64,000 nucleotides of DNA, taken from assembly GCA_028285525.1 (NCBI GenBank), contig JANQOZ010000026.1, positions 180,974 to 244,973 on the forward strand. The letters run 5' to 3'. The translations under genes were made by a program, and so were the position numbers. Positions 44,514-53,709 of the stretch are shown piece by piece. Below the pieces are notes generated by a model. That model was not told the DNA's origin and did no database searches. It saw only the letters and a program-made list of their open reading frames with translations. The DNA is from Lysobacterales bacterium (GTDB taxonomy: Bacteria > Pseudomonadota > Gammaproteobacteria > Xanthomonadales > SZUA-38). Numbering within the stretch: the stretch's first letter is position 1; every line of letters starts with the position of its first letter.

Positions 44514-47073
44514 TGACGGCCTGAAGGCCAATGAACGGGCGCGCAGAATACTGCAGCGACTGACGGGGGCTACCGACTCGCTGGAGGCATCAGAGAGTGC
44601 CGACACCAGCAACCGAGTGGCCGAGCGGCTGCACCAGATCGAGCAGTTGTTTCTGCTTCACGGTGGTCAGCGGAGCGGACTCGCGGCGGATGATGCCTTG
44701 TTCGAATGGGGACACCTTCAGGTGCTTGAATCCATCGGGCAAGGCAGCTTTGGTGAGGTCTATCGAGCCTACGATCGCGCGCTGGACAGACAGGTTGCGC
44801 TCAAGCTGCTCAAGACCGATGACCACCACCCGTTCAAGTCTCAGCTTTTTCTACATGAGGGTCGCCAGCTGGCCATGGTGCGGCACCGGAATGTGCTGGC
44901 CGTGCACGGCGCCGCGGTACACGATGGGCGGCCGGGCCTCTGGACCGATCTGATCGATGGACAGACGGCGCAGCATGATGAGTATCAAGAACGTCTGTCT
45001 AGGCTAGAGCCCAGGCTGGAGTTCATCGAGTCGATCACGCAAGCACTTCAGGCCGTACATGCATCGGGTCTGGTGCACGGCGATATCAAGCCCGGCAACG
45101 TGATGCGAGACGCCGCAGGCGAATGGATCCTGATGGACTTCGGTGCCAGCCTGGATTATCGAAGCACGGAACAGGCGCCACCGATCGCCTCTGGCACGCC
45201 ACTCTACATGGCCCCCGAGGTCGTGCTGGGTGCCGCACCCAGTACCAAGACCGACATCTACTCGATGGGCGCGTTTTTCTACCGGGTACTGGTTGGCGAG
45301 CCGCCATTCGATGTCCAGAAATGGAGCGAACTCGAGGCGCTGCACAAGAGCGGTCAGGAGGCACCGCGTGCTCGCCTTGCTGACGACCCACAGGGCCGCG
45401 TTGGTGCGTTGATCGACCGGATGCTCTCGATCGATCCCGATCAGCGCCCGGATCCCGCCCAGATCCTGGCCGAGATTCAGGGTATTCGCGAGGCCCCGCA
45501 TCGTCGCTTCCGGCGCCTTGCCCTGGGCGCCATTGCCGGTGTGTTGATCGCAGGATTCGTCGCCTCGAGTCTTGGCTTCTTTCGGGCCGAGCAGGCGCTC
45601 GAGCAGGCCAAAGCTGAGCAGGCCAATGCTCAGGCGGTCAATCGGTTCCTGCAGCGCGTAATGCAAACGCCTTCATCCACCGGGCGAGTTCGCGACTTCA
45701 CCGTCGAGGACATGCTCCGCTTCGCTGCCGTCGACGCGCAGGATGCGCTTGCTGACCAACCGAGGGCGAGGGTTCTGATGCGTCGGGTCCTTGCCGAGTC
45801 CTTCAACGTTCTGGACCTGCCCGAGCTTGCGCTCGAGCAGATCGAGACGGCGCGCTCGACGCTGACTGAGAGCGGCCTGTCGATGCCGGTCGAATCACGC
45901 TTCCTGGACCTGGAGGAAATCCAAGCCGTGCAGATTGAAGAGCGCGAGGAGGAGAGCCTCGCGCTGGCAGTCGCCTTCATCGATCGACACCTTGAGATTC
46001 TCGGCGATGACGACCGACAAATTCGAACGGCCCGGCTTTATCGGGTCACGAATCTGCTGACTTTGACCCGCTTCGAGGAGGCGCTGACCATCCTGGAATC
46101 CTATTTCGTGGACATCCCGACTCCAGAATCGCCGGAACAAAAGTTTGGCTACCTCACCCTGCAGTCATGGGTGAACGTTCACAAGGGGCTGGGGCAGTTT
46201 GATCGAGCACTAGCGCGCGCCGAGGAAGCGGTGGAATGGCTGGATCGGCACCCTCGGGCGCTTCCAGTGGAAACGGCCTACGCCCTGGGCAATCTTGCGC
46301 TGGCGCTCAGCGATGTGAATCAGCAAGACCGCGCTATAGAAGTCTTCAATGAGATGCTACCGCTGTACGAACGCGTTTTCGGCACAGGGTCGAGGGATCA
46401 CACTGCTGTCTTCATCAATCGGGCCGCGGCGCTACGAGAGGCCGGTCGTCTACGTGAAGCCCAGGAGTCGATGGAACAGGCTCTTGAGCTGATGCACCGC
46501 TTTCCCGAGTCGTCAACCAAGGAGAGTGAGCTGGTCGTACGGATGAATCTCGCGAATCTCCTCAATGGCAATGGTGATGCCGATCAGGCAGAAGCGATGA
46601 TGCGTCAGTCCCTGGTCCAGATGCGCGAGCATTGGGGCGAGACGCATCGCGGTACGCTTGTTCAGGAGTATAACCTCGCCGAGCTGCTCAACCAGCAGCG
46701 TCGCTTCGATGAGGCGCGCGATATGGCCGAGCAAACGTTGGCGACCAAGCGGGAGACTTTTGGCGATCGGCATCCGCTGACGCTCGTGAGCATGGACAAC
46801 CTGGCCGTTGCGCTGAACGGTCTGGGACGTGGTGAGGAAGCCCTAGCCTTGCACGACCGAGCGCTGACTGCGGCAACCGATGGGCTCGGCAGCGAGCATC
46901 CGTATACGTTACTCATCGAGCGGAATCGCGTGCCAACTCTCCAGACTTTCGCACCCGAGCGAATCAAGGCAGGCGAAATCGAAGCACTGATTGAACGACA
47001 CGAAACAGCGCTAGGTGCCGATCATTTCGACACCGAGAAGGCGCGCGCATTGCTGGTTCCAATAAGCCGCTAG
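44506..47073 (+). CDS. Membrane Ser/Thr protein kinase with TPR sensor
   Basis: 855 residues from ATG 44506. The kinase lobe (~70-330) has the glycine loop IGQGSFGEVYRAYD, Lys in VALKLLK, catalytic HGDIKPGN (HGD rather than HRD), DFGASLD, and APE in YMAPEVVLG. HGD is common in bacterial kinases of this group. A membrane helix follows at ~343-362 (LALGAIAGVLIAGFVASSLG), then about 480 residues of TPR repeats (ALGNLALALSDVNQQDRAIEV, TLVSMDNLAVALNGLGRGEEAL) on the other side of the membrane as a probable sensor. It overlaps the sigma-factor gene by eight bases and likely phosphorylates it. Confidence 0.92.
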   Translation: MSDDGLKANERARRILQRLTGATDSLEASESADTSNRVAERLHQIEQLFLLHGGQRSGLAADDALFEWGHLQVLESIGQGSFGEVYRAYDRALDRQVALKLLKTDDHHPFKSQLFLHEGRQLAMVRHRNVLAVHGAAVHDGRPGLWTDLIDGQTAQHDEYQERLSRLEPRLEFIESITQALQAVHASGLVHGDIKPGNVMRDAAGEWILMDFGASLDYRSTEQAPPIASGTPLYMAPEVVLGAAPSTKTDIYSMGAFFYRVLVGEPPFDVQKWSELEALHKSGQEAPRARLADDPQGRVGALIDRMLSIDPDQRPDPAQILAEIQGIREAPHRRFRRLALGAIAGVLIAGFVASSLGFFRAEQALEQAKAEQANAQAVNRFLQRVMQTPSSTGRVRDFTVEDMLRFAAVDAQDALADQPRARVLMRRVLAESFNVLDLPELALEQIETARSTLTESGLSMPVESRFLDLEEIQAVQIEEREEESLALAVAFIDRHLEILGDDDRQIRTARLYRVTNLLTLTRFEEALTILESYFVDIPTPESPEQKFGYLTLQSWVNVHKGLGQFDRALARAEEAVEWLDRHPRALPVETAYALGNLALALSDVNQQDRAIEVFNEMLPLYERVFGTGSRDHTAVFINRAAALREAGRLREAQESMEQALELMHRFPESSTKESELVVRMNLANLLNGNGDADQAEAMMRQSLVQMREHWGETHRGTLVQEYNLAELLNQQRRFDEARDMAEQTLATKRETFGDRHPLTLVSMDNLAVALNGLGRGEEALALHDRALTAATDGLGSEHPYTLLIERNRVPTLQTFAPERIKAGEIEALIERHETALGADHFDTEKARALLVPISR

Positions 47074-47258
47074 ATCAGAATCATAGGCGAGCAAAATCTG
47101 TCGATTATCGCCACGCTGAATGAATTGAACCGGCAGACCGGCCGGACAGAATCGGGGGCGTCTTGGCATGAGCAATGCCTACATCGACCTGAAGGTAGCC
47201 CAGTTTGAATTACCGACGACCAAAGCCCAGTGAGAACGCGCCGCAATTCGCTGTCGGT

Positions 47259-47285
47259 TTACTCTGTCCCTTTACTCTGACCCCA
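47259..47285 (-). repeat. 27-bp repeat copy carrying a stop codon
   Basis: Read on the minus strand it starts TGGGGTCAGAGTAAAG and ends ACAGAGTAA, identical to both arms at 50099-50162. The first TAA is the stop of the beta-helix gene, whose last residues LGSE are repeat-encoded. Confidence 0.9.
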
Positions 47286-48720
47286 GAAATTCAAAGCTAT
47301 CCGCAAACAGCGTATCGGAGCCGAACTCGAAGGCGCCGATATCAATTTCTGGCCCGATAAGGCGGCTAAATCCGTCAGCGTCCCCCGAAGAAATCGACAC
47401 CGGTGCGGGAAAGGTGCCGGCGTCGATGGCCGGTGAGTTTCGATTCAGGCGGTAATTGCCTACGCCCGGGCTTACGAATCCGGGGTCTCCGCCAATCAGG
47501 TTGGTGGCTTCCAGGATATCGCCGCTGGGCCGATAGTCCGTGCCGTTGTCCGCGCTGATGACGTTGGTGAGTGTCAACAGACCCGTGTCATTGAGGACTC
47601 GGTTTGATACCTGCAACCCCGTATTGCCGTTATTGGCGACCGTCAGATTCACCAGGTGCAGCGCTGTCGTCGTTCCGCCGTCGTTCAGATTGGCCACCAG
47701 GCCCCTGCCGTTTCCGTCCGCAATCAGCGTGCTTTCCAGCACGACTACGGCGTCCGCCGGTGCGGTGACAATCGCCTGGAAAAAGTTTTGGGGCGAGTCG
47801 GTGACCGCTGAGTTTCGGAGAAACTGGTTGCGCCGAACGCTGGTTTCGCCTTCCCCAAACAGGGCAAGGCCAATTGCGCCGCCGCGGGGTGCGGACACTA
47901 TATTGTCCTGCACCAGGTTGTCGTTGAACACGACGGTTGCGGTCTCTGACGCCGACAGGTTGACGCCGGCGCCAAAGCCGCTGCCGTCCGCGATTTCCAC
48001 CCGATTGCCTTCGATGATGCAGCCCGTGACCTCAAAGTAAGAGGTGCCAAAGCCGATCATGGCCAGCCCGCCTTCCCGGCAGTCTACGGTGCCTGAGCAA
48101 AGAGCCTCGTTGTCGGCGATGGTGACCTGGTTCAGGCGGGCGTCCGAGTTGCCGGAGGTGAAAATGGAGACGCCGCCACCGTCGGCGCGCTCAGAACTGG
48201 CCACGTTGTTGCGCACTTCGCTCCGAAGGATGCGAAGGGATGCATCGGTAATGTTCGCGGAGATGCCTGCCCGACGGCTGGCTGCGCCGTCCCGGACAAT
48301 CAGCCCATCAAGAATGACCGAATCCCCGGCTGACAGGTCCAGACTTAAAACGCGATTGATGCCACCCCCGCTGATGGTCGTGGTGCTTTCAACGGCCAAA
48401 AAATCGGTCGACCAGCCGCCGCTGATCGACAGTACCTTGGGATGGTTCACGATAAACACGTCTACCGATTCGGTGAATGTGCCCGCAACGATCCGGATTT
48501 CATCATCAGCAGTGCTGCTGAGCGCATCGTCAACGGCTGCCTGGATGGTGGCGAAGTCGCCGCCTGGCCCCACCCGCAGGATGGCGGCGTCGGCAGACTG
48601 AACCAGCAGCATGGCAACGATTGTGGTCAGGAAAACCCAGCCGCGAGATACCGAGCCGCTGGTTGTTCGAATAGTGCCTGCCGTGCAGGTTGTTCTGAAT
48701 CCCGTTGAGCCTGGCGTCAT
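47272..48720 (-). CDS. Secreted right-handed beta-helix protein with C-terminal motif
   Basis: About 482 residues from ATG 48720, which has CAGGGA immediately upstream; the longer frame to 48783 has no signal. A signal peptide follows a 25-residue basic leader (GWVFLTTIVAMLLVQSADA). The body has parallel beta-helix rungs typical of pectate-lyase-like and probable adhesin proteins (GGDFATIQAAVDDALSS, LNQVTIADNEALC, ALHLVNLTVANNGNTGLQV). Before the end is SPAIDAGTF, IDIGAFEFGSDT, then LFADSFEFLGSE. The D-S-F-E motif is followed only by the repeat-encoded LGSE. It is flanked by repeat copies at both ends. Confidence 0.82.
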   Translation of the reverse strand: MTPGSTGFRTTCTAGTIRTTSGSVSRGWVFLTTIVAMLLVQSADAAILRVGPGGDFATIQAAVDDALSSTADDEIRIVAGTFTESVDVFIVNHPKVLSISGGWSTDFLAVESTTTISGGGINRVLSLDLSAGDSVILDGLIVRDGAASRRAGISANITDASLRILRSEVRNNVASSERADGGGVSIFTSGNSDARLNQVTIADNEALCSGTVDCREGGLAMIGFGTSYFEVTGCIIEGNRVEIADGSGFGAGVNLSASETATVVFNDNLVQDNIVSAPRGGAIGLALFGEGETSVRRNQFLRNSAVTDSPQNFFQAIVTAPADAVVVLESTLIADGNGRGLVANLNDGGTTTALHLVNLTVANNGNTGLQVSNRVLNDTGLLTLTNVISADNGTDYRPSGDILEATNLIGGDPGFVSPGVGNYRLNRNSPAIDAGTFPAPVSISSGDADGFSRLIGPEIDIGAFEFGSDTLFADSFEFLGSE

Positions 48721-48787
48721 TCCCTGTTCCCTGTATTGATGTCTATGGAACATACGCAGGGCAATCTGAAGAAGGGCCAGCAATTTC

Positions 48788-48900
48788 TGGGGTCAAAGTA
48801 AAGGGACAGAGTAAGCTGGGAATTTCTGGGGTCAGAGTAAAGGGACAGAGTAAGCTGGAATTTCTGGAATTTCTGGGGTCAGAGTAAAGGGACAGAGTAA
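48788..48900 (+). repeat. Array of three 27-bp repeat copies
   Basis: Copies at 48788-48814 (one change), 48827-48853 and 48874-48900, separated by linkers of 12 and 20 bases that begin GCTGGAA or GCTGGGAA and end in TTTC. It lies in the gap between two divergent genes, so it sits at or near both promoters. Spacing is too short and regular for a CRISPR array. It is like a tandem amplification of one repeat-linker unit. Confidence 0.9.
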
Positions 48901-48947
48901 AAGTGTTTATAAGCCATTAGATCAGAATCAAAAGTCACAACTCCCGT

Positions 48948-50060
48948 ATGAGCCAGCCCATAAAAAGAAGCCACCACGCATATTTCCTGCCGATTCTCGC
49001 CGCACTCATGCTGGTGACCCTCCGGACTGGACTTCTTCACGCCGACGAAAACCCATGCTGGCCGCTGGATCTCGACTTTGACCCGAAGGCCTATGAAACG
49101 ATGGCCGCGGATCTCGCCGTCCGATGGGAGCCGGCGCAACGCTATGCCGACTTTCTTCACAGCGACGAGCTGCTGCAACGTTTGCAGGTGGATTCAACAC
49201 CGGAGGCTCGTCTTATGTCGGTGGCTCTGGCACTGCATCAAGCCACGGACCCATGCGAAGACCCGGGCTGCTCTTCCCTCGTGCTCGACGGTCCGGCCGG
49301 GCAAACCGCCCTCGCTGAGCTGACGTCGCTGGCCGCTGATTACCCGCAGCGCATAGAGTTTTCGATGGCGGCGCTGCAGCTGTGCGAGACTGTGCGGGAC
49401 GATCATAAAGGATGTTCTTTAGCGTACGCGGACGATCTCCTCCGGCGATTTCCTGACAACGCTGCCGCCGCGCTTGCCTCCTCGGTGGCAGCACTCGAGC
49501 GCGGCAACCCAGACGAAATAGCGAAACGCCTGCAAGCGGCAGCAAACGCCAGCTACTTCGACAGCGGTGTGAAGGCCCTTGGTGAAATCGGCATCACGCT
49601 GCTGAATCAACATCTGCCGCCAGCTGCCGCCGGCGAACTTGAAGGCCTCCGGGGGATAGTGGTCTACAGCCGACCGGGCCTCGATTATCTGTCGAATCTA
49701 GGCATTTTCCCCGGCATCAGTGCCCTCGTGAACTTCTGCGCTGTGCCCCCGGATGAAAACACCACCCAAGCATGCCTGCAGGCGGCACAGTCCATGCGCA
49801 TGCCCGGCGCCCTGGGCATGCTGGATCTCGAGGCCGAAACCATCGAGATCAGGATTATTGACGGCTCGGGGAACAAACCAAGCGAAGCGGTCAACCAGCT
49901 AGTGCGCGAGTACGCCGGGAATCGCGGAACACCACCACTGGATTGGTCAAACCCGAAAGCAATGCTGCAGTATCAGATCGACGTGCAGGAACTTGGCTAC
50001 CTCGGTGCCCTCGCCCACTATCGCAAGCTGGAGCAGGCCTGCGCGGCGAAGGAGGACTAG
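48948..50060 (+). CDS. Exported protein of a local paralogue family (member B)
   Basis: 370 residues with a signal peptide (FLPILAALMLVTLRTGLLHA) behind a short basic leader. The mature protein is helical and Ala/Leu-rich with cysteines placed roughly as in member A at 22385. It shares QACLQAAQSMRMPGA, which matches QACEAAARAMELPGA of A, each preceded by CxxPP. No known domain. It lies between the repeat array at 48788 and the hairpin at 50099, i.e. boxed by repeats on both sides. Confidence 0.7.
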   Translation: MSQPIKRSHHAYFLPILAALMLVTLRTGLLHADENPCWPLDLDFDPKAYETMAADLAVRWEPAQRYADFLHSDELLQRLQVDSTPEARLMSVALALHQATDPCEDPGCSSLVLDGPAGQTALAELTSLAADYPQRIEFSMAALQLCETVRDDHKGCSLAYADDLLRRFPDNAAAALASSVAALERGNPDEIAKRLQAAANASYFDSGVKALGEIGITLLNQHLPPAAAGELEGLRGIVVYSRPGLDYLSNLGIFPGISALVNFCAVPPDENTTQACLQAAQSMRMPGALGMLDLEAETIEIRIIDGSGNKPSEAVNQLVREYAGNRGTPPLDWSNPKAMLQYQIDVQELGYLGALAHYRKLEQACAAKED

Positions 50061-50098
50061 ACCCGGCGGCGATGAATCTTTGGGGTCAGAGGAATCTT

Positions 50099-50162
50099 TG
50101 GGGTCAGAGTAAAGGGACAGAGTAAACTGAGCGGCTTACTCTGTCCCTTTACTCTGACCCCA
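50099..50162. repeat. Perfect 27-bp inverted repeat (hairpin)
   Basis: Arms 50099-50125 and 50136-50162 are exact complements (27 bp) around a ten-base loop. Partial copies flank it (50081-50090 and after 50162). It stands between the convergent ends of member B and the next gene and could end transcription from both sides, although no T-tract follows. Confidence 0.92.
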
Positions 50163-50226
50163 GCAGTTATGACCCCAGCAATTATGACCGAGTGCCTGAA
50201 CCTTCGAATCAGGCATCGCTCCAGCC

Positions 50227-51183
50227 TCACTTGATCGTGACTTCTTCGTATTCGGGCTTTAGGTTTTCCAGTGCCTGTCGATCAGCCTTAGTAGCAAAGC
50301 CAGTTTCCACCAGGGACTCATAAGCATTGGCCAGCACACCTGCGTATGAGTTTTTTTTGTCTCCTTGAAAGACTGGCAATACTCTTCTGCACGGCTTGTC
50401 GGAATTCAGAACCGTTAGATAGGGAATGGAGCAATACTTTGCGAGTACCTGTGCAATCTCTTCATAGTTTCCCGATGTTGACGCGGATGCGATTTCCTCA
50501 TCAATGTTTGAGGCGCTCCAGGTAGATGCGAAGCCCCTTCTGAAAGCTTCCGCTTCTGAGTGCCTACCAATCCTGGCGAGAGAACTGATGTATTCATAAG
50601 CTGTCTCCAGCTTGTGATCCTCCGGCGCACTGTCTACCGCGCTTTTCAGGTGAAACAGCTTTCTTTCCACTAAGTCTTCCGGACGAAATTTCTCCTCTAG
50701 TTGTCTAGCCAATGCTCTGTGCGTGAGCCAGTCCTTTGAATTTATCTGCGTTGCAACGGATTCGAATGAAAGGCGCCCCCATTTGTCGCCGCTATGCGCA
50801 GCCAACGTAGCCAACATGAGAAATGCGAAGCTATCTCCCGGGCTTACGGCTAGAAGCTCCCAACACCTTTGTTCCGCCTGTACAAAGGCCTGCTTGTAAA
50901 GCGAACTGTCAGATTCCCCATTGAACTGAAACACCGACAGCAACTCGACTTGCGCCAACAGCAGTGCCCGATGCGCCTGAACATCCAGCTCTTCATCAAC
51001 CTCTTCTACTCTCGCGATGGCATCAATGCATTCTGATGGGCTTCCGTTGACGGAGTCGCAGGCTGGAAAAAGTTGCAGTTGTTCGGCCCTCTCATAGGCC
51101 ATTCGCTCGAGTTCGAACGATCCCGCTCCGAACATGAGTGAGAACAACACGAAAGAGAACTCTGAAACAAGCTGTAGGTTCAT
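50227..51183 (-). CDS. Hypothetical exported helical protein
   Basis: About 318 residues from ATG 51183 (MNLQLVSEFSFVLFSLMFGAG), which gives a signal-like N-terminus; the frame to 51237 adds a leader without one. No clear ribosome-binding site. The rest is helical and TPR-like (AYEYISSLARIGRHSEAEAFRRG). It has about seven cysteines, including CDSVNGSPSEC. The plan (signal, helical body, cysteines) resembles members A and B but the QAC-PGA motif was not found. Base composition looks slightly AT-richer than neighbours by eye. Confidence 0.62.
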   Translation of the reverse strand: MNLQLVSEFSFVLFSLMFGAGSFELERMAYERAEQLQLFPACDSVNGSPSECIDAIARVEEVDEELDVQAHRALLLAQVELLSVFQFNGESDSSLYKQAFVQAEQRCWELLAVSPGDSFAFLMLATLAAHSGDKWGRLSFESVATQINSKDWLTHRALARQLEEKFRPEDLVERKLFHLKSAVDSAPEDHKLETAYEYISSLARIGRHSEAEAFRRGFASTWSASNIDEEIASASTSGNYEEIAQVLAKYCSIPYLTVLNSDKPCRRVLPVFQGDKKNSYAGVLANAYESLVETGFATKADRQALENLKPEYEEVTIK

Positions 51184-51318
51184 TGGTTTGTACTGGTTCG
51201 GCGGATTAACGACACCAAGACATTGTCCACTATTCACCGTGCCACTAGGACGGGTCCCAGACAGCCCCTTTTTCCCTTCTTTTTCAGAAGCCGGAATAGG
51301 TTCGTCTGAAACTCTGGG

Positions 51319-53247
51319 TTATTGCGGAATCATTGGTTCAAAGCCGTTCTCGAAGAGTAACGCCGGTGGCGCAGCGCATTGAGATGAGAGTTTGGCAATG
51401 GACTGTTGGCCGAGGACCAAGTCATAAACCGACGCTTCGGCGATGGCCCCCAGCAGCGCGCCAACCGCTTCGCCGTTGCGCAGATGGCGAAGACCAAAAT
51501 TGACCGCCGTGTCGTTGGCGATGAACTGACTGGGGCTGGCGGTCTCGTATCTGCCAATTTCTGTTTCGTTTCGGTAGCCAACCACTTGCACCTGATCTTC
51601 GCTGTTCTGATAACTAATGGCGAGCTGTACGAATTCACCGGTTGCGCTTTCCTCAAATCCGGGATCGAAGTTCTGCGTACGACGGTAATTGTTGCTTCCT
51701 GCCAGCCAGCGATTGCTCTCCAACTCGGCAAATACGATCCCGTCGAACACGCTGCCGTCCTGGGATGAGAGTGTAAGTGCAGACCCGTCGGTGCCCACAT
51801 CGTCGAGCCCGGTCAGTGCCAGGCACACGACCAGGGTCTTGTCGCTAATGTCGACCCCCGAGTACTGGCCATCGCTGCGAGCATAGTCAGTGGGCATATT
51901 GTCAACACCCGCTACCATGAGGAGTCCGCTGTCAATGCGTGCATTGCCGGACAATTCAAGATCAGAGAAATTGCCGCTGACATCTGTGAGCGGATTGATG
52001 CCTCGAAAACTCCATCGGCCAACGAGTCGGGTTTCAAAGACCTGCACGTTACCGCTTTCAGGGCCGTTGTTGGCATTAAACGGCGCGCCGACCGCGACGC
52101 GGTTTCCGTCAGCGGACAGCGATAGGCCTGAGCCGCTCTTATCGCCTGAAGATTGACCATCTAAATCTCGACTCACCTGAATCCAATCAGTACCCCTGAG
52201 TTGGAATACACGGACCTGACCGCTGTCATCACCATTGTCGTTATTGCCAGGCGCGCCGATTGCGACTCGTTCTCCATCAGCGGACAGCGAGACCGCCCTG
52301 CCGCTTTGGTCGAAGGCTTGGTCACCAACGATGCTGTCGCCTACCTTCATCCACTCCGCTCCATTCAACTCGAAGATGCGAACGTTACCGCTACCTTCAC
52401 CATTATCGTCATTGAAGGGTGCGCCGATGGCGACGCGATTCCCATCAGCGGACAGCGATACTGCTGCGCCGCTTTGGTCACCGGCACCGTCACCTACGAT
52501 GCTGTTGCCAACTTTGGTCCAATTCGAGCCTTGGAGCTCGAAGACGCGAACGTTGCCGCTTCTCTCTCCATTATCGTCATTGGATTGTGCGCCGATGGCG
52601 ACACGGTTTCCATCAGCGGATAGTGAGACTGCGAATCCGCTCCGGTCATCAGCAGCTTCGCCGATGATGTTGTCGCCTAGTTTTGTCCACTCCTCTTGAT
52701 TCAACTCGAAGATACGAACATGGCCACTTCGATCACCATTGTCGTTGTTGAATGGCGCGCCGATCGCGACGCGGTTTCCATCAGCGGACAGCGAGACCGC
52801 CGTGCCGCTTTGGTCGAGTGCCGCGTCACCAACGATGCTGTCACCAATTTTGGTCCACTCCTCTCCAATAAGCTCATACACGCCAACCTGACCGCTTGCT
52901 GTTCCGTTGTCGTCATTGAATGGCGCACCAATCGCGACGCGGCTTCCATCACCAGACAGTGAGACGACTTCACCGATTCGATCGCCCTCCGCGCCACCAA
53001 CGATATTTCCACCAATCTTGGTCCACTCGTTTCCATTCCGTTCGAACACGCGAACCTGACCGTACCGGTTACCGATGTCGCTGTTGAGTGGCGCGCCGAT
53101 CGCAAGTCGTGATCCGTCCGAGGATAGGGATACAGACGTACCGCTCCGATCTCCAGGGGTGCCTCCAATATCTGAGCCAATCTGTACCTGAGCCTTTAGC
53201 ACGCTTGGGCTCACCAATAGGACTGCGAGGAGGAAGGAACGAGGCAT
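51319..53247 (-). CDS. Secreted propeller-LamG protein with C-terminal motif
   Basis: About 642 residues from ATG 53247, where a signal peptide begins (MPRSFLLAVLLVSPSVLKAQ); the frame to 53508 adds 87 unlikely residues. Seven near-identical repeats of ~50 residues have the plan DxSGxAVSLSADGNRVAIGA, then P-N-DDNG-xxSG-VRVFEL and EWTKVGDSIVG, an integrin-like propeller with unusually uniform blades. A LamG/concanavalin-like domain follows (~415-620), then PALLFENGFEPMIPQ. The DNA repeats are similar enough that they may recombine. Confidence 0.85.
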   Translation of the reverse strand: MPRSFLLAVLLVSPSVLKAQVQIGSDIGGTPGDRSGTSVSLSSDGSRLAIGAPLNSDIGNRYGQVRVFERNGNEWTKIGGNIVGGAEGDRIGEVVSLSGDGSRVAIGAPFNDDNGTASGQVGVYELIGEEWTKIGDSIVGDAALDQSGTAVSLSADGNRVAIGAPFNNDNGDRSGHVRIFELNQEEWTKLGDNIIGEAADDRSGFAVSLSADGNRVAIGAQSNDDNGERSGNVRVFELQGSNWTKVGNSIVGDGAGDQSGAAVSLSADGNRVAIGAPFNDDNGEGSGNVRIFELNGAEWMKVGDSIVGDQAFDQSGRAVSLSADGERVAIGAPGNNDNGDDSGQVRVFQLRGTDWIQVSRDLDGQSSGDKSGSGLSLSADGNRVAVGAPFNANNGPESGNVQVFETRLVGRWSFRGINPLTDVSGNFSDLELSGNARIDSGLLMVAGVDNMPTDYARSDGQYSGVDISDKTLVVCLALTGLDDVGTDGSALTLSSQDGSVFDGIVFAELESNRWLAGSNNYRRTQNFDPGFEESATGEFVQLAISYQNSEDQVQVVGYRNETEIGRYETASPSQFIANDTAVNFGLRHLRNGEAVGALLGAIAEASVYDLVLGQQSIAKLSSQCAAPPALLFENGFEPMIPQ

Positions 53248-53709
53248 GGATGTTATCGCATGGTGGCAGTGAGCTGGGCGGCAACCACCGACGTTCACAA
53301 TACTGCTGCGAATCGCAGCGAGCCAGCGTTGCACGATTCGTCGCAATCGTTTGTTCTCCTCGGTGGAAAAGCCTATCGATCGTGTTGCCATGCCAGTCAC
53401 TCCAAAAAAGGTCCTTACTTGCTTAGAGCCAGAACCAGAACAGAATTCGATCATAGGATTTGTAACAGTTGAGACAGCATCAATCCAAGAGACCGTTGCG
53501 TCTGGCATACGCCAACCCGAACGCAGGCAATTCTCGTTGCACTTCAGCCTGCGGTGGCCTGACGACGATGCAAGGGGCCGAGGGGGTCAGATCTTGCACT
53601 GGCACAGCAGCGCCCCGTGCCCTGAAGGCGGCAATACAAGACTCAGGCTTTTTTTCTGGAATCAGTAGCGATGTGCCACTCGGTAGCGCTGTCGCCGCCT
53701 CTTTTGACC
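53248..53709. other. Intergenic region
   Basis: Mostly the translated but unlikely 5' extension of the preceding gene, plus the GGGGTCAGATCTTGCA element at 53582. No other gene is supported; promoter not identified. Confidence 0.45.
53582..53603 (+). repeat. GGGGTCAGATCTTGCA element
   Basis: Second copy of the element seen at 38519. The GGGGTCAG start is shared with the main repeat family. Confidence 0.4.

Noticed and set aside
48788..48900. CRISPR-like array
   Set aside because: The linkers between the three 27-bp copies are 12 and 20 bases and nearly alike, unlike unique spacers of ~30, and no cas genes are present.
50099..50162. Rho-independent terminator
   Set aside because: Long perfect stem but no T-rich tail on either side; kept as a repeat.
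53248..53508. 87-residue N-terminal extension of the LamG propeller protein
   Set aside because: Would place the signal peptide internally; ATG 53247 starts directly at it.
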